Assembly: GCA_029555415.1 (NCBI GenBank)
Contig: JAKPSI010000061.1
Coordinates: forward strand, 62,001-126,000
DNA from: Bacteroidota bacterium
GTDB taxonomy: Bacteria; Bacteroidota; Bacteroidia; Chitinophagales; Chitinophagaceae
DNA length: 64,000 nt
Reading direction: 5' to 3'
Both the position numbers and the translations under genes were made by a program. How positions within the stretch are numbered: the first letter of the stretch is position 1; each line of letters starts with the position of its first letter. The notes under the pieces are model-generated. The model was not told where the DNA came from, searched no databases, and worked only from the letters and a program-made list of their open reading frames with translations. Shown piece by piece: positions 24,991-34,067 of this stretch.

Positions 24991-26226
24991 AACAATAAGC
25001 TTCTGCGAAAATCTCGCCACTCCGTTTTCATCCGTCACTTTCACCAAATAGATCCCTTTGGCGTTCGCAGCGGGTAAGCTGACCTGTGTCCGCTGGTTCC
25101 CGTTGCTGATCGTGATCGCTTTTTGGATCACTTGTCTTCCCATTACATCTGTAATGATCAGCGTATAATTCCCTTCTGTAGCCTGTTTGAACTGCAGCAT
25201 GAACTGATTACTGGTAACCGGATTGGGATACACTTGTATCTGATCGTTGGCAGGGCTCAGGTCGTTGCGAACCATTTCTGCAGCACTGTTACTGGCGGAA
25301 CTTTTTGTCTGCAGCACATTACTGTTCGCCAGATCTGAACTTTTCCACGCATCACCGTTGAAAGGAACTGCGGTTGCCTGCATGGAGCGGAGATCAATCG
25401 TATAACCGGCTGACGCTACAACGGCACTGGTAAGGATGATCTGATTCTTATCGTTCACGGCCGCGCCATTGACGGAAAAATTATCGGGCAGCCCTTTGAT
25501 GAAACCGAGGTGGGTAGCCACTTTACTGGAAGGATCCACGGAGAATACATGTTTCGCGGCAGAGAAGATGAGCAGCTTACCATTGTCATCCGCTACCACA
25601 TCACCTCCGAAACTGCTGCAGGAATTATGGATCGAAATGCCATTGTTGGAAGGCGCATCCACCAGCGTACCGAGATCGGTGACAGTAATATTCTTCCCTG
25701 TTGTAAAACGTAACAGGTGATTGCCGTCATTGGTGAGTGCATAACCGTTGCGGTCGGAAGCGATCACCATACGGGTAACGATATTCGCCTGGTCGGAAGT
25801 TTTTTCTGACATGCCGGTGAAGCCCTGAGCGGTGACAGCATATACTTTCATCGACTTCAGGTCGATATAGCGCAGCTGATCGATATACATTGGTGTGAAC
25901 CAAAGCCGGTTGTTGTGATCATCATAAGCCAGAGCTGCCACGCCATTCCCGAAAACCGTATTGCTGTTGATCATGTTGCGGCTGGCTGCCGCATCGCTGA
26001 CAGGTTGTTTGGTGGCCGCATCAAAAAATCCGGTGCTTTTATAACCATCCAGCACCACTTCACTGAATGTGCCTTTCTGCAGATCGATCTTGCGAAGATA
26101 ACTCCAGTTGGCACCTTCGGGATGGATATCGGTGATGGCCCAGGCGAAACGGTCGTTTTGAGCTATGGCAAAATTGGAAAGCGTCAACGCGCAAGTGAGT
26201 GTAAATAGTGGTAGACGTTTGATCAT
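24985..26226 (-). CDS. Secreted protein with T9SS type A sorting domain
   Basis: 413 codons. The signal peptide is MIKRLPLFTLTCALTLSNFA. The body (WSYLRKIDLQKGTFSEVVLD, LAYDDHNNRLWFTPMYIDQL, GYALTNDGNHLLRFTTG) looks like a beta-propeller. The last about 80 residues, VYPNPVTSNQFMLQFKQ, YTLIITDVMGRQVIQK and KGIYLVKVTDENG followed by FSQKLIVQ, are a type A T9SS C-terminal signal. The gene is flanked on both sides by 7-bp repeat arrays, which touch its stop codon and lie directly before its start. Confidence 0.85.
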   Translation of the reverse strand: MIKRLPLFTLTCALTLSNFAIAQNDRFAWAITDIHPEGANWSYLRKIDLQKGTFSEVVLDGYKSTGFFDAATKQPVSDAAASRNMINSNTVFGNGVAALAYDDHNNRLWFTPMYIDQLRYIDLKSMKVYAVTAQGFTGMSEKTSDQANIVTRMVIASDRNGYALTNDGNHLLRFTTGKNITVTDLGTLVDAPSNNGISIHNSCSSFGGDVVADDNGKLLIFSAAKHVFSVDPSSKVATHLGFIKGLPDNFSVNGAAVNDKNQIILTSAVVASAGYTIDLRSMQATAVPFNGDAWKSSDLANSNVLQTKSSASNSAAEMVRNDLSPANDQIQVYPNPVTSNQFMLQFKQATEGNYTLIITDVMGRQVIQKAITISNGNQRTQVSLPAANAKGIYLVKVTDENGVARFSQKLIVQ

Positions 26227-26230
26227 AATG

Positions 26231-26272
26231 GATAGTTAAGAATGGATAATTGAGAATGGATAACTGATAATG
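26231..26272. repeat. 7-bp repeat array upstream of the T9SS gene
   Basis: Six units of gatagtt/gataatg type at 26231-26272, directly upstream of the start codon of the minus-strand gene ending at 26226. The array therefore forms its 5' untranslated region. Confidence 0.8.
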
Positions 26273-26344
26273 AAAAACCGGTAATTAAGATACATCATTT
26301 TTCATTTTGCGGAACAGCTTGTTGATGGGCGGCGGGTACAGGCA

Positions 26345-26378
26345 TAAAAAAACCCCTCTGTAAGACTACAAGAGGGGT
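26345..26378 (-). terminator. Intrinsic terminator of T9SS paralogue A
   Basis: ACCCCTCT (26352-26359) and AGAGGGGT (26371-26378) pair; on the minus strand the hairpin is followed by a U-run. A near-identical terminator with the same flank (ACCCTGAGCA) lies at 28738-28772 behind the paralogue. Confidence 0.8.
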
Positions 26379-26400
26379 CAAGGTATAAAAACCCTGAGCA

Positions 26401-28464
26401 TTATCTTTTCATGATCTTCTGAATATATTTCCCTTCTGTCGTACTGATTTCCATAAGGTGCATACCTGCACTCAGGGTTGCCAGTTCCTGTGACAGTACC
26501 ACCACATTTTCACCCGGTTGCAGGGTTACGGTGCGGTTCACTGCGGTCTGGCCTGAGAGGTTAGTGATACGGATGGTAGCTACGATTTCTTTATCTGCGC
26601 TGATTTGTACTTTCAAATTGTCGGTGAAGGGGTTCGGGAACACGTTGAAGCTCTTCACGCTTACGCCATCGATACGGAGGGCGACAGTTTTGCTGACAGA
26701 TGATTTACCATCGATGTCGATCGTTTTCAGGCGATAGTAAATGATCCTTGCATTGCTGCTGATCGGATCTGCGAAGCTGTAGTTCATATCGCTGTTGCTG
26801 TTACCACTTGCTGCTTTATAACCCACTTTGCTGAAGTTGATACCATCCAGACTTCTTTCGATCTCGAAATGATCGGTATTGATCTCGGAAATGGTCGTCC
26901 AGCTTACCAGTGCATTGTTGCCTTGTTTCACGGCTGCAAAAGCACCGAGTTTAATAGGCAGTGTGGACTGTGCAGGGAACACATTCGATGCCAGGTCCTG
27001 CAGACCAGTCTGTGCAAATACCAGTGAGCATTGTACGGTACCTGCAGGTCCGTTCACAGTTGCCTGGTTGATATAATACAGGCCATTACCGGTTGTGATG
27101 TACAGTGAACCTAAGGCATCAAAAGCAACACCATTCACGGTTCCGCTGAATGCAACATTCGTTTGGTCAACGAGGTCCAGCTTTTTGGCCAGTGATACGG
27201 TCGGGTTGGAAAGTGATCCGGTGAAGATCTGTGTTACACCGTTACCATCGTTTGCCAGTGCATAGATGTTATTGTTACCGGAGATGCAGATATCACCATT
27301 CTGGAAAGTGGATACAGAACCGGAAGCCAGACTTACCGGAACGGTAGAGATGGTAACCGGGTTCACACCATTGGAAGCGAATTTCGCGAGATACAGTGTA
27401 GAACCGTCACCGGCGAGGATCCAACCTGTACCGTCGGGGCCCATACCCAGGCGAACGAAACCAAGGTTGTTCGTGTTACCGCCATTCACGTCGAATGAAC
27501 CTACACGGGTAACACTGGATCCATTGGCTGTAGAAGCAAATACTTCAACAGTACCGGAGTTATTGGTCGTGTTCGGCAACCAGTAGAAGAATCCATTGGC
27601 AATACCACCCTGTGCGTTACGGCCCAGTGCGGCGGTGCTGCTACCACTGGTTGTTGTTCCGGGGAAGGTTGCGGTGAAGAGATTATTCGGTCCGTTGGCA
27701 TAAGCTCCGTTCACAACCGTGAAGCTGGAGATCTGTGTACCGTTGGATGAAGTGGCCCACAGATTCGCGTTTGCGGGTGCATCATACACATTCACGATAG
27801 TGCTGGTTGTGCTGAGGTTGGTGGCGCCTCTAACAATGTTCACCGTAACAGTATAAGAACCTGCAGTGGGGAACGTAAGCGATTTTGTATTGCTGGTGCC
27901 TGACTGTGAAACAGGATTTGCACCGGCGATAGTGGCACCGGTAGCAGTCCATGTAAAAGTGTAGTTACCGGATCCGCTGAAATTGGAAGCGGTAGCGGTA
28001 AAACTTACACTGTTACCTGTAACAATGGCCTGGCTTGTAGAAGGAGTGATCGAAACAGCAGGAGTGGGAGGTACTGTAATGGTAACAGTGGTGGTAGCTG
28101 TACCAGTTGAAGTTCCACCGCCGCCACCGCTGGTGCGGGTATACGACAGGGTGAACGTGTAAGTACCTGCGGGTGTACCTGCAGGGATCGTTGCTGTGGC
28201 AGTGGCAGAATTGTTATTGCCGCTGCTCAGTGACGTAGCACCAACAGTGATACCGCTGCCAGGACCTGCCCATGACGTCGGATTCTGTAACTGGCGGTTG
28301 TTATCAACCGTTCCTGTTAACGTAATGCTTGCAGGCAATGCGGTTGTCAAAACTGCATTGGGACTGGCCGAAGCCGTCACCGTTGTTTGGGCTGATGTCT
28401 GAAATGCTGTAAGTACAGCAAGGATGAATAAGGAGATTGCTCCTTTGAATGTAGAAGTTTTCAT
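26401..28464 (-). CDS. Secreted T9SS type A protein with Ig/PKD-like domains, paralogue A
   Basis: 687 codons with a signal peptide ending FQTSAQ. Residues about 25-130 and 135-225 are Thr/Ser-rich Ig/PKD-like domains (TFTLSYTRTSGGGGG, SVSFTATASNFSGSGNYTFT). Residues about 230-500 form a propeller-like body starting ANLWATSSNGTQISSFTV. A further strand region (INTDHFEIERSLDGINFSKV) precedes the type A sorting domain (FNVFPNPFTDNLKVQIS ... GMHLMEISTTEGKYIQKIMK). It is closely similar to the upstream gene over all but the first domain. Likely a cell-surface or released protein; ligand unknown. Confidence 0.86.
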   Translation of the reverse strand: MKTSTFKGAISLFILAVLTAFQTSAQTTVTASASPNAVLTTALPASITLTGTVDNNRQLQNPTSWAGPGSGITVGATSLSSGNNNSATATATIPAGTPAGTYTFTLSYTRTSGGGGGTSTGTATTTVTITVPPTPAVSITPSTSQAIVTGNSVSFTATASNFSGSGNYTFTWTATGATIAGANPVSQSGTSNTKSLTFPTAGSYTVTVNIVRGATNLSTTSTIVNVYDAPANANLWATSSNGTQISSFTVVNGAYANGPNNLFTATFPGTTTSGSSTAALGRNAQGGIANGFFYWLPNTTNNSGTVEVFASTANGSSVTRVGSFDVNGGNTNNLGFVRLGMGPDGTGWILAGDGSTLYLAKFASNGVNPVTISTVPVSLASGSVSTFQNGDICISGNNNIYALANDGNGVTQIFTGSLSNPTVSLAKKLDLVDQTNVAFSGTVNGVAFDALGSLYITTGNGLYYINQATVNGPAGTVQCSLVFAQTGLQDLASNVFPAQSTLPIKLGAFAAVKQGNNALVSWTTISEINTDHFEIERSLDGINFSKVGYKAASGNSNSDMNYSFADPISSNARIIYYRLKTIDIDGKSSVSKTVALRIDGVSVKSFNVFPNPFTDNLKVQISADKEIVATIRITNLSGQTAVNRTVTLQPGENVVVLSQELATLSAGMHLMEISTTEGKYIQKIMKR

Positions 28465-28665
28465 GCTCTGAGTTTTTATAAGTACAAATACGAAATCCTG
28501 AAACCTGGTGGTTTAGCGGAATTGGGGTACGGCCATCAAATAGGATGTAGACTCAGAGGTTTATTCGGGAGGTAATTGGGTACGGCCTTGTTGAGGGGCG
28601 ATCGTTCTTGCGTAGGATTTGAGATCGTAGAATGCAAAGCTATATCGCGAAAAATGCAAATGCAA
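28465..28665 (-). promoter_or_regulatory. Promoter and structured leader of paralogue A
   Basis: The promoter is TTG (28665-28663), 20 bases, TAGCTTTG (28642-28635). The leader of about 160 bases carries CTCTGAGT (28558-28551) near its middle and its complement ACTCAGAG (28473-28466) one base before the ATG, enclosing 77 bases with a smaller AAACC/GGTTT hairpin. The long-range stem would place the start codon at the foot of a helix. Paralogue B has the same layout. Confidence 0.55.
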
Positions 28666-28737
28666 GTTTTACCACGTATTTTTTATATAGTAAAAACACG
28701 ATAGCATGCTGATGCCCTGTGATGCAGCTACTTATAA

Positions 28738-28772
28738 ATAAAAAAAACCCCTCCGCAAGAATGCAAGAGGGG
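28738..28772 (-). terminator. Intrinsic terminator of T9SS paralogue B
   Basis: ACCCCTC (28746-28752) and GAGGGGT (28766-28772) pair, with a U-run on the minus strand after the stem. It is homologous to the terminator at 26345, including the ACCCTGAGCA flank next to the stop codon. Confidence 0.78.
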
Positions 28773-28797
28773 TCCAAGGCATAAAAACCCTGAGCAT

Positions 28798-30552
28798 TTA
28801 TTTTTTGATCAGCTTCTCCCTGAAGGATCCATCAGTGGTGATGATCTCAAGGAAATGCAGGCCATTATTGAGTTTGCTGAGTTCTGATGTCAGTACAACG
28901 ATATTGTCGCCAGGCTGCAACATGATGCCACGGCTCACTTCAACCTGACCGGAAGCATTCACGATACGCAATGTTGCTGTATTCTCTTTCTCCGCGCTGA
29001 TCCTGATCTTCACATTATCAGTGAACGGATTCGGATACACGGTAAAACCTTTCACTACTGCTGTGCCGGTATACAGCACAACGATCTTGCTGAATGAAGA
29101 ACGCGCGTCGATATCAACCGTTTTCAGTCTGTAATAAACGGCTTTCACACCGGCAGGGATCAGATCGGTATAACGGTAATCCTTATCCGTATTGCTGTTG
29201 CCGGATGCGGCTACGATACCTGCACGGCTGAAGTTGATACCATCAACACTTCTTTCGATCTCGAAATGATCGGAATTGATCTCTGTGGATGTGGACCAGT
29301 TCAGCACCGCGTTGCCACCTTGTTTGGTCACAGCAAATGCACTGAGTTTAACAGGCAATGTTGTATTGGCAGGGAATACGTTAGAGGCCAGGTCCTGCAG
29401 ACCGGTTTGTGCAACGACCAGTGAACATTGTACGGTACCAGCAGGTCCGTTCACTGTTGACTGGTTGATATAATATAACCCGGCACCTGTAGTGATATAC
29501 AAAGAACCGAGGGCATCAAATGCCACACCATTCACCGTTCCGGTGAAAGCTGCATTGGAGGGATCAACGAGATCCAGTCTCTTTGTCAGTGTTACGGAAG
29601 GGTTCGATAAAGAACCGGTGTAGATCTGTGTAACGCCATTGCCATCATTCGCCAGCGCGAATACGGTATTATTGCCCGACACGCAGATATCACCGTTCTG
29701 GAAAGTAGCAACCGAACCGCTACCCAATGAAACGGGTACGGTCGTGATTGTTACCGGATTCACACCACTGGAAGCGAATTTCGCGAGGTACAGTGTAGAA
29801 CCGTCACCAGCCAGGATCCAGCCTGTACCATCAGGGCCCATACCCAGACGAACGAAGCCCAGACTATTATTGTTATTGCCGCCATTCACATCCACGGAAC
29901 CTACACGTGCAACAGTAGTACCGGTTGCGTTTGCAGCAAATACTTCTACAGTACCTGAATTATTCGTGGTATTGGGCAGCCAGTAAAAGAATCCGTTCGC
30001 ATTTCCACCCTGTGCGTTACGGCCCAATGCAGCTGTGCTGGTTCCGCCAGTTGTGGTGCCCGGGAAAGTAGCAGCAAAAAGATTTGTGGGACCTGAATTG
30101 TAAGTTCCATTACTTACACTGAATGCGGAGATCTGCGTACCACTTGATGAAGTGGCCCAAAGATTTGCCGGAACAGCAGCATTCACGATTACTGTTTTAG
30201 CTGCAGTAACAACAGGTGTACCGCTTTGGTGAACGGAACAGGTAATGGAATAGGTGCCTGTTTGTGTAAAAGTAGCAACGGTCGTACTGCTCGTCAGTCC
30301 GTTCCCGTTCTCACTCGCCGGAGTGAATGTAACACCGGCTGCAGGTGATGCGGACCAGTCAAAGAAATAATTACCAGTGCCGGGGAAATTACCTGAACGT
30401 GTGGCTGTGAATGTTACCGTACCGCCTGCCGTGATCGTTGTGGTTCCGGCAGCAGGGACTGTGATCGTTGCCGTTTGTGCGGAAAGCTGAGTGGCTGCGA
30501 TCGCCACGAGAAATAAGGACACGAATCCTTTGAAGAATGTAAATTTTTTCAT
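28798..30552 (-). CDS. Secreted T9SS type A protein, paralogue B
   Basis: 584 codons with a signal peptide ending ATQLSAQ. It has one N-terminal PKD-like domain (residues about 25-130) where paralogue A has two. The propeller-like body follows (ANLWATSSSGTQISAFSVSN, NGFFYWLPNTTNNSGTVEVF, GMGPDGTGWILAGDGSTLYL), then the strand region INSDHFEIERSVDGINFSRA and the type A sorting domain (FTVYPNPFTDNVKIRIS). Identity to paralogue A is very high in the body, and promoter, leader and terminator are duplicated with it, so this was a whole-unit tandem duplication. Confidence 0.86.
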   Translation of the reverse strand: MKKFTFFKGFVSLFLVAIAATQLSAQTATITVPAAGTTTITAGGTVTFTATRSGNFPGTGNYFFDWSASPAAGVTFTPASENGNGLTSSTTVATFTQTGTYSITCSVHQSGTPVVTAAKTVIVNAAVPANLWATSSSGTQISAFSVSNGTYNSGPTNLFAATFPGTTTGGTSTAALGRNAQGGNANGFFYWLPNTTNNSGTVEVFAANATGTTVARVGSVDVNGGNNNNSLGFVRLGMGPDGTGWILAGDGSTLYLAKFASSGVNPVTITTVPVSLGSGSVATFQNGDICVSGNNTVFALANDGNGVTQIYTGSLSNPSVTLTKRLDLVDPSNAAFTGTVNGVAFDALGSLYITTGAGLYYINQSTVNGPAGTVQCSLVVAQTGLQDLASNVFPANTTLPVKLSAFAVTKQGGNAVLNWSTSTEINSDHFEIERSVDGINFSRAGIVAASGNSNTDKDYRYTDLIPAGVKAVYYRLKTVDIDARSSFSKIVVLYTGTAVVKGFTVYPNPFTDNVKIRISAEKENTATLRIVNASGQVEVSRGIMLQPGDNIVVLTSELSKLNNGLHFLEIITTDGSFREKLIKK

Positions 30553-30754
30553 GCTCTGAGTTTTTGTTGGTCAAATAATGAATCCTGAACCCTTGGGTTT
30601 TTAAAAGGAATGGAATGGAACGGTCATCAGCAGGATTTTCGACTCAGAGGTTTAAGAAGGTATTGGCGTTGGAACGCTGTCGTTTCAGATCGTTTTCAGA
30701 AGGGGAGAATTCTTTGCGGGGAGTAAATGTAAAGAGGTGCGGGATGCCGGACAA
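30553..30754 (-). promoter_or_regulatory. Promoter and structured leader of paralogue B
   Basis: The promoter is TTG (30754-30752), 20 bases, TACATTTA (30731-30724). In the leader CTCTGAGT (30649-30642) can pair with ACTCAGAG (30561-30554), one base before the ATG, across 80 bases containing an AACCC AA GGGTT hairpin. Element order and spacing are the same as in paralogue A although much of the sequence between has drifted. Confidence 0.5.
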
Positions 30755-30808
30755 GTAATTTTACTAATATTTTACTTTTAGGCCAAAATAAAATTAATTA
30801 TCAGCGAG

Positions 30809-31399
30809 TTAGGAGTCTTGTTTCCATGGTTTAAAGCCTGAATCCCGTATTTTTCCCCCCTTAGTTCTTTCTGCCAATGGATCACAGGGGAACCATTCCT
30901 CCGGGCTTAAACCGGCCAGTTCCTGGTACAATGCTGTTCCTTCCGTTTTCCAGGAAAGCATATCATCACTTACCTGTTTGATGATCTTTCCGGGATTACC
31001 CACCACCACACTCCGTGCCGGGATATTTTCCCCTTCCCGGATCAGTGTCAGTGCGCCTACGATACACTCATCTCCGAGGATCACATTGTCCATGATCACC
31101 GCATTCATCCCAACGAGACAGTTCTTTCCTATCGTGGCACCATGGATCACCGCACCATGTCCGATATGTGCACCTTCTTTCAGCAGAACCGTAGTACCCG
31201 GGAACATATGAATGGTACAATTCTCCTGCACATTACATCCGTCTTCAATGATGATCGTTCCCCAGTCACCACGTAATGCCGCACCCGGCCCAATGTAACA
31301 ACGGCTGCCGATGATCACATCACCGGTCACCACCGCCTGCGGATGAACGAACGATCCGGGTTTCACAACAGGTGTATATCCTTTATAATGGTAGAACAT
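30809..31399 (-). CDS. paaY: PaaY-like gamma-carbonic-anhydrase-fold protein
   Basis: 196 codons of left-handed beta-helix hexapeptide repeats (for example VVTGDVIIGSRCYIGPGAAL, LVGMNAVIMDNVILGDECIV) with the metal-binding His residues in TIHMFPG, EGAHIGHGAVIHG. The C-terminal helical part is WKTEGTALYQELA. PaaY in other bacteria is a thioesterase with this fold that protects the phenylacetate pathway from dead-end CoA thioesters. It ends the paa run, 16 bases after paaI, which supports the PaaY call over a plain gamma-carbonic anhydrase. Confidence 0.85.
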   Translation of the reverse strand: MFYHYKGYTPVVKPGSFVHPQAVVTGDVIIGSRCYIGPGAALRGDWGTIIIEDGCNVQENCTIHMFPGTTVLLKEGAHIGHGAVIHGATIGKNCLVGMNAVIMDNVILGDECIVGALTLIREGENIPARSVVVGNPGKIIKQVSDDMLSWKTEGTALYQELAGLSPEEWFPCDPLAERTKGGKIRDSGFKPWKQDS

Positions 31400-31415
31400 C
31401 CGTAAATGATTTGAA

Positions 31416-31844
31416 TTAATGCAGCAAGGTCTTGCCGGTACGGAAACAAGTGCCTTTGAATAACGCCACCAGATGATCGTGCTGATTCATGACACGTATC
31501 TGATACAAGCCAGTGGTCTTTCCGTTGTGGATCTCTGTGGCCTCCGCCATCAGTACATCATCCACATGCACCGGTTTGATGAAATTGATGGATGTATCCA
31601 GTGCCACCGATAAATTATTCCGGTTGTTGCACGCGAATGCAAAGGCACTGTCGGCCAGCGAGAACGCTACGCCGCCATGCACAATGCCCAGCCCGTTCAG
31701 CATTTCCGGCCGTACGGTCATTTTTATGCGACTGTACCCTTCACGGATCTCCATGACCTGAATGCCGAGCCATTGGCTGAAGCGGTCGTCGAGCATCATT
31801 TTGTTGACAACATCTTGTGCGAGTTTGTCTTTATCCGTTTGCAT
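31416..31844 (-). CDS. paaI: PaaI hotdog-fold acyl-CoA thioesterase
   Basis: 142 codons. MLNGLGIVHGGVAFSLADSA carries the HGG active-site turn with Asp in SLADSAFAFACN, as in PaaI/hotdog thioesterases; VALDTSINFIKPVHVDDVLM follows. PaaI hydrolyses phenylacetyl-CoA and ring-hydroxylated phenylacetyl-CoA, rescuing CoA when the pathway stalls. It is separated from paaG by 145 bases whose two ends are 7-bp repeat arrays, the only large gap in the operon. Confidence 0.9.
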   Translation of the reverse strand: MQTDKDKLAQDVVNKMMLDDRFSQWLGIQVMEIREGYSRIKMTVRPEMLNGLGIVHGGVAFSLADSAFAFACNNRNNLSVALDTSINFIKPVHVDDVLMAEATEIHNGKTTGLYQIRVMNQHDHLVALFKGTCFRTGKTLLH

Positions 31845-31850
31845 GTTATA

Positions 31851-31997
31851 TAATTAGTAATTAATAATTAATAAATAACAATTCTTTAAAGCGGGAAGGG
31901 TCATTACATATGCGGCCTGCAAGTTTTTCCCAGAATGAAATAGTTGATGTGGTAACGGGATGTAATTATTAATTATTCATTTTTAATTACTAATTCC
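31851..31997. repeat. Two A/T-rich 7-bp repeat arrays in the paaG-paaI gap
   Basis: Four units of taattag/taattaa type at 31851-31878 lie just upstream of the paaI start. Five units of taattat/taattac type at 31963-31997 overlap the last 8 bases of paaG, including its stop. The 84 bases between them hold no gene. The period is exactly 7 in both. Confidence 0.75.
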
Positions 31998-32763
31998 CTT
32001 TGAATTTTGGTTTGCGTTTTTCAAGGAACGCCTCAACCCCTTCCTTGAAATCCTCCGTAGCCGCCGCTCTTTGCTGAAACACATCTTCATCCTGCAACTG
32101 ATCCTCAAAACTATTATTGAATGAAAGCCGCAATACCTGTTTGGTGTACGCCAGTCCTTTCGTCGGCATCTGCGCCAGTGTCTGCGCGATCTGCAATGCA
32201 TCCGCCGCGAAGCTTTCATCCGGAAAAACCTTGTAGAGCATGCCGAGTCTTTCCGCATCCGCAGCGCTGACCTTCTCACCCAGCATCATCAGCGCGGAAG
32301 CTTTCTGCCAGCCGATCAGCCTGGGTAATGTATGCGTACCGCCACTGTCCGGTATCAGTCCGATCTTTGAAAAAGCCTGGATGAAAGATGCGGAACTGCA
32401 TGCCACTACAATATCACAACATAAAGCGATGTTCGCACCGGCACCCGCAGCCACGCCATTCACCGCGGCGATCACCGGTTTCTCCAGTCTGCGTATACGT
32501 GTTACGATTGGATTATAATGTTCAGAAAGGATCCGCGCCATGCCCGGTCCGTTCGGGTCCACCACCTCAGCCAGGTCCTGCCCGGCACTGAATCCCTTGC
32601 CTGCACCGGTGATAAAGACACAGCGAACCGAAGCATCCGAGCAGGCGTCCAGTTTCTCCTGTAACAACATGGCCATTGCACGATCGAAAGCATTCAGTTT
32701 ATCAGGCCTGTTCAGCGTAATGAAACCGATCCCGTCCCGGATCTCAAAAAGTATCGATGACAT
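31990..32763 (-). CDS. paaG: PaaG, ring-epoxide-phenylacetyl-CoA isomerase (crotonase family)
   Basis: 257 codons of crotonase fold: FITLNRPDKLNAFDRAMAML, the oxyanion-hole segments GKGFSAGQDLAEV and GVAAGAGANIALCCD, and LIPDSGGTHTLPRLIGWQKA with the acidic catalytic Asp typical of PaaG. PaaG converts the 1,2-epoxide made by PaaABCE to the oxepin-CoA. The position directly after paaABCD makes PaaG more likely than PaaF. The stop codon lies in a 7-bp repeat array. Confidence 0.85.
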   Translation of the reverse strand: MSSILFEIRDGIGFITLNRPDKLNAFDRAMAMLLQEKLDACSDASVRCVFITGAGKGFSAGQDLAEVVDPNGPGMARILSEHYNPIVTRIRRLEKPVIAAVNGVAAGAGANIALCCDIVVACSSASFIQAFSKIGLIPDSGGTHTLPRLIGWQKASALMMLGEKVSAADAERLGMLYKVFPDESFAADALQIAQTLAQMPTKGLAYTKQVLRLSFNNSFEDQLQDEDVFQQRAAATEDFKEGVEAFLEKRKPKFKGN

Positions 32764-32808
32764 GAGAATATTTTATGGGTTGATGTTAAAGAAGCGCGTG
32801 TTGCTTCA

Positions 32809-33306
32809 TTAATGACATTTAAAATAGTCAAAAGGTTCTTTACAATCATCACACTGATACAGCGATTTGCAGGCAGTGGATCCGAACTCGCTGATCCGGT
32901 GCGTATGCCAGGAATCACATCGCGGGCACTGAATGGCTTCTTCCGCCGCGAACAACCGGTCATTACAAACACTTTGTTTAGGCATGGGTGGCGCAATGCC
33001 ATACGCCCGCAGCTTTTGTTTACCCGTTTCACTCATCCAGTCCGTACTCCATGCCGGAGCCAGGATGGTCAATACATCTGCCTCGTATCCTGCTTCGCCC
33101 AGTGCGGCTTTGATCTGCATGCCGATCATGTCCATGGCCGGGCAACCCGTATACGTCGGAGTGATCTTCACGGTCACTTTGCCGTTATCAATGCCCACAT
33201 CCCTGATAATACCCATATCCATTATCGATAATACAGGTATTTCCGGGTCGTCCACCGACTCCAGCAGTTCATATATCCTTTGTGTATCGGTTCGTGTGCT
33301 TTGCAT
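32809..33306 (-). CDS. paaD: PaaD, maturation factor of phenylacetyl-CoA epoxidase
   Basis: 165 codons. The N-terminal half is a MIP18/DUF59 domain (ESVDDPEIPVLSIMDMGIIR, TYTGCPAMDMIG). The C-terminal 40 residues form a zinc-ribbon-like module (CPRCDSW, then CDDCKEPFDYFKCH). This two-part form is characteristic of PaaD (PaaJ in some naming), which is thought to help assemble the Fe-S cluster of PaaE or the diiron enzyme. It begins 3 bases after paaC. Confidence 0.92.
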   Translation of the reverse strand: MQSTRTDTQRIYELLESVDDPEIPVLSIMDMGIIRDVGIDNGKVTVKITPTYTGCPAMDMIGMQIKAALGEAGYEADVLTILAPAWSTDWMSETGKQKLRAYGIAPPMPKQSVCNDRLFAAEEAIQCPRCDSWHTHRISEFGSTACKSLYQCDDCKEPFDYFKCH

Positions 33307-33309
33307 GGT

Positions 33310-34050
33310 TCACCATTCACAACCCGGGAACGTTCTTTGTACATACTGCAGCTCCGTCAGCAGGAAACCCATTTCTTCCGTATGTGTTCCGGTCTTGCCG
33401 CCACTGTGCATATAAGTTTGAGCAGGTAACTGCAGCGTTGCTTCATTGAATACACTGCTGACCTTCTCATTCCAGGCAGCAGCGAGTACAGAAGGATCAA
33501 CGGCCTGCGGGATCTTTTCATAAACAGCCGGCATGAACAATTCGCCGGTATAAGCCCAGAGGGCATCGACCGCTTTTTCCATCCGGGCATGGCTTTCATC
33601 CGTGCCATCACCCAAACGGATCACCCACTCGCTGCTCCAGCGTAAATGATAAGTCACTTCTTTAAGTGCCTTGGCTGCAATCGCCGCCAGTTGTGCATCC
33701 GGAGAGGATTGCAGTCTTGTGTATAATTGATGCTGATATGCGCTGAAGAAGAACTGACGCAGGATGGTCTGGCCCCAATCGCCGTTCGGCATTTCCGGGA
33801 GCAGGCAATTCATGAATTCCCTTTCTGTTCTTAAATAAGCGAGACTGTCTTCTGTCGATCCGTCATTTTTCAATGCGGCAGCATACTGATAGAAATTGCG
33901 TGCCTGTCCGATCAGGTCCAGTGAAATATTCGTGATCGCGATATCCTGCTCCAGCACCGGACCGTGCCCGCACCACGCTGCATTACGTTGCCCGAGTATC
34001 AGCGCGTTGTCGGCCAGGTGTAAAGTATATTGAATAAGGGGCGTGTTCAT
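33310..34050 (-). CDS. paaC: PaaC, structural subunit of phenylacetyl-CoA epoxidase
   Basis: 246 codons. It shows the ferritin-like helical pattern of PaaC: LHLADNALILGQRNAAWCGH, DIAITNISLDLIGQARNFYQ and TYHLRWSSEWVIRLGDGTDE. PaaC pairs with the catalytic PaaA but has lost most metal ligands in known members. It lies between paaB and paaD with gaps of 17 and 3 bases. Confidence 0.93.
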   Translation of the reverse strand: MNTPLIQYTLHLADNALILGQRNAAWCGHGPVLEQDIAITNISLDLIGQARNFYQYAAALKNDGSTEDSLAYLRTEREFMNCLLPEMPNGDWGQTILRQFFFSAYQHQLYTRLQSSPDAQLAAIAAKALKEVTYHLRWSSEWVIRLGDGTDESHARMEKAVDALWAYTGELFMPAVYEKIPQAVDPSVLAAAWNEKVSSVFNEATLQLPAQTYMHSGGKTGTHTEEMGFLLTELQYVQRTFPGCEW

Positions 34051-34067
34051 GTTAATGGCTCGTGCTT

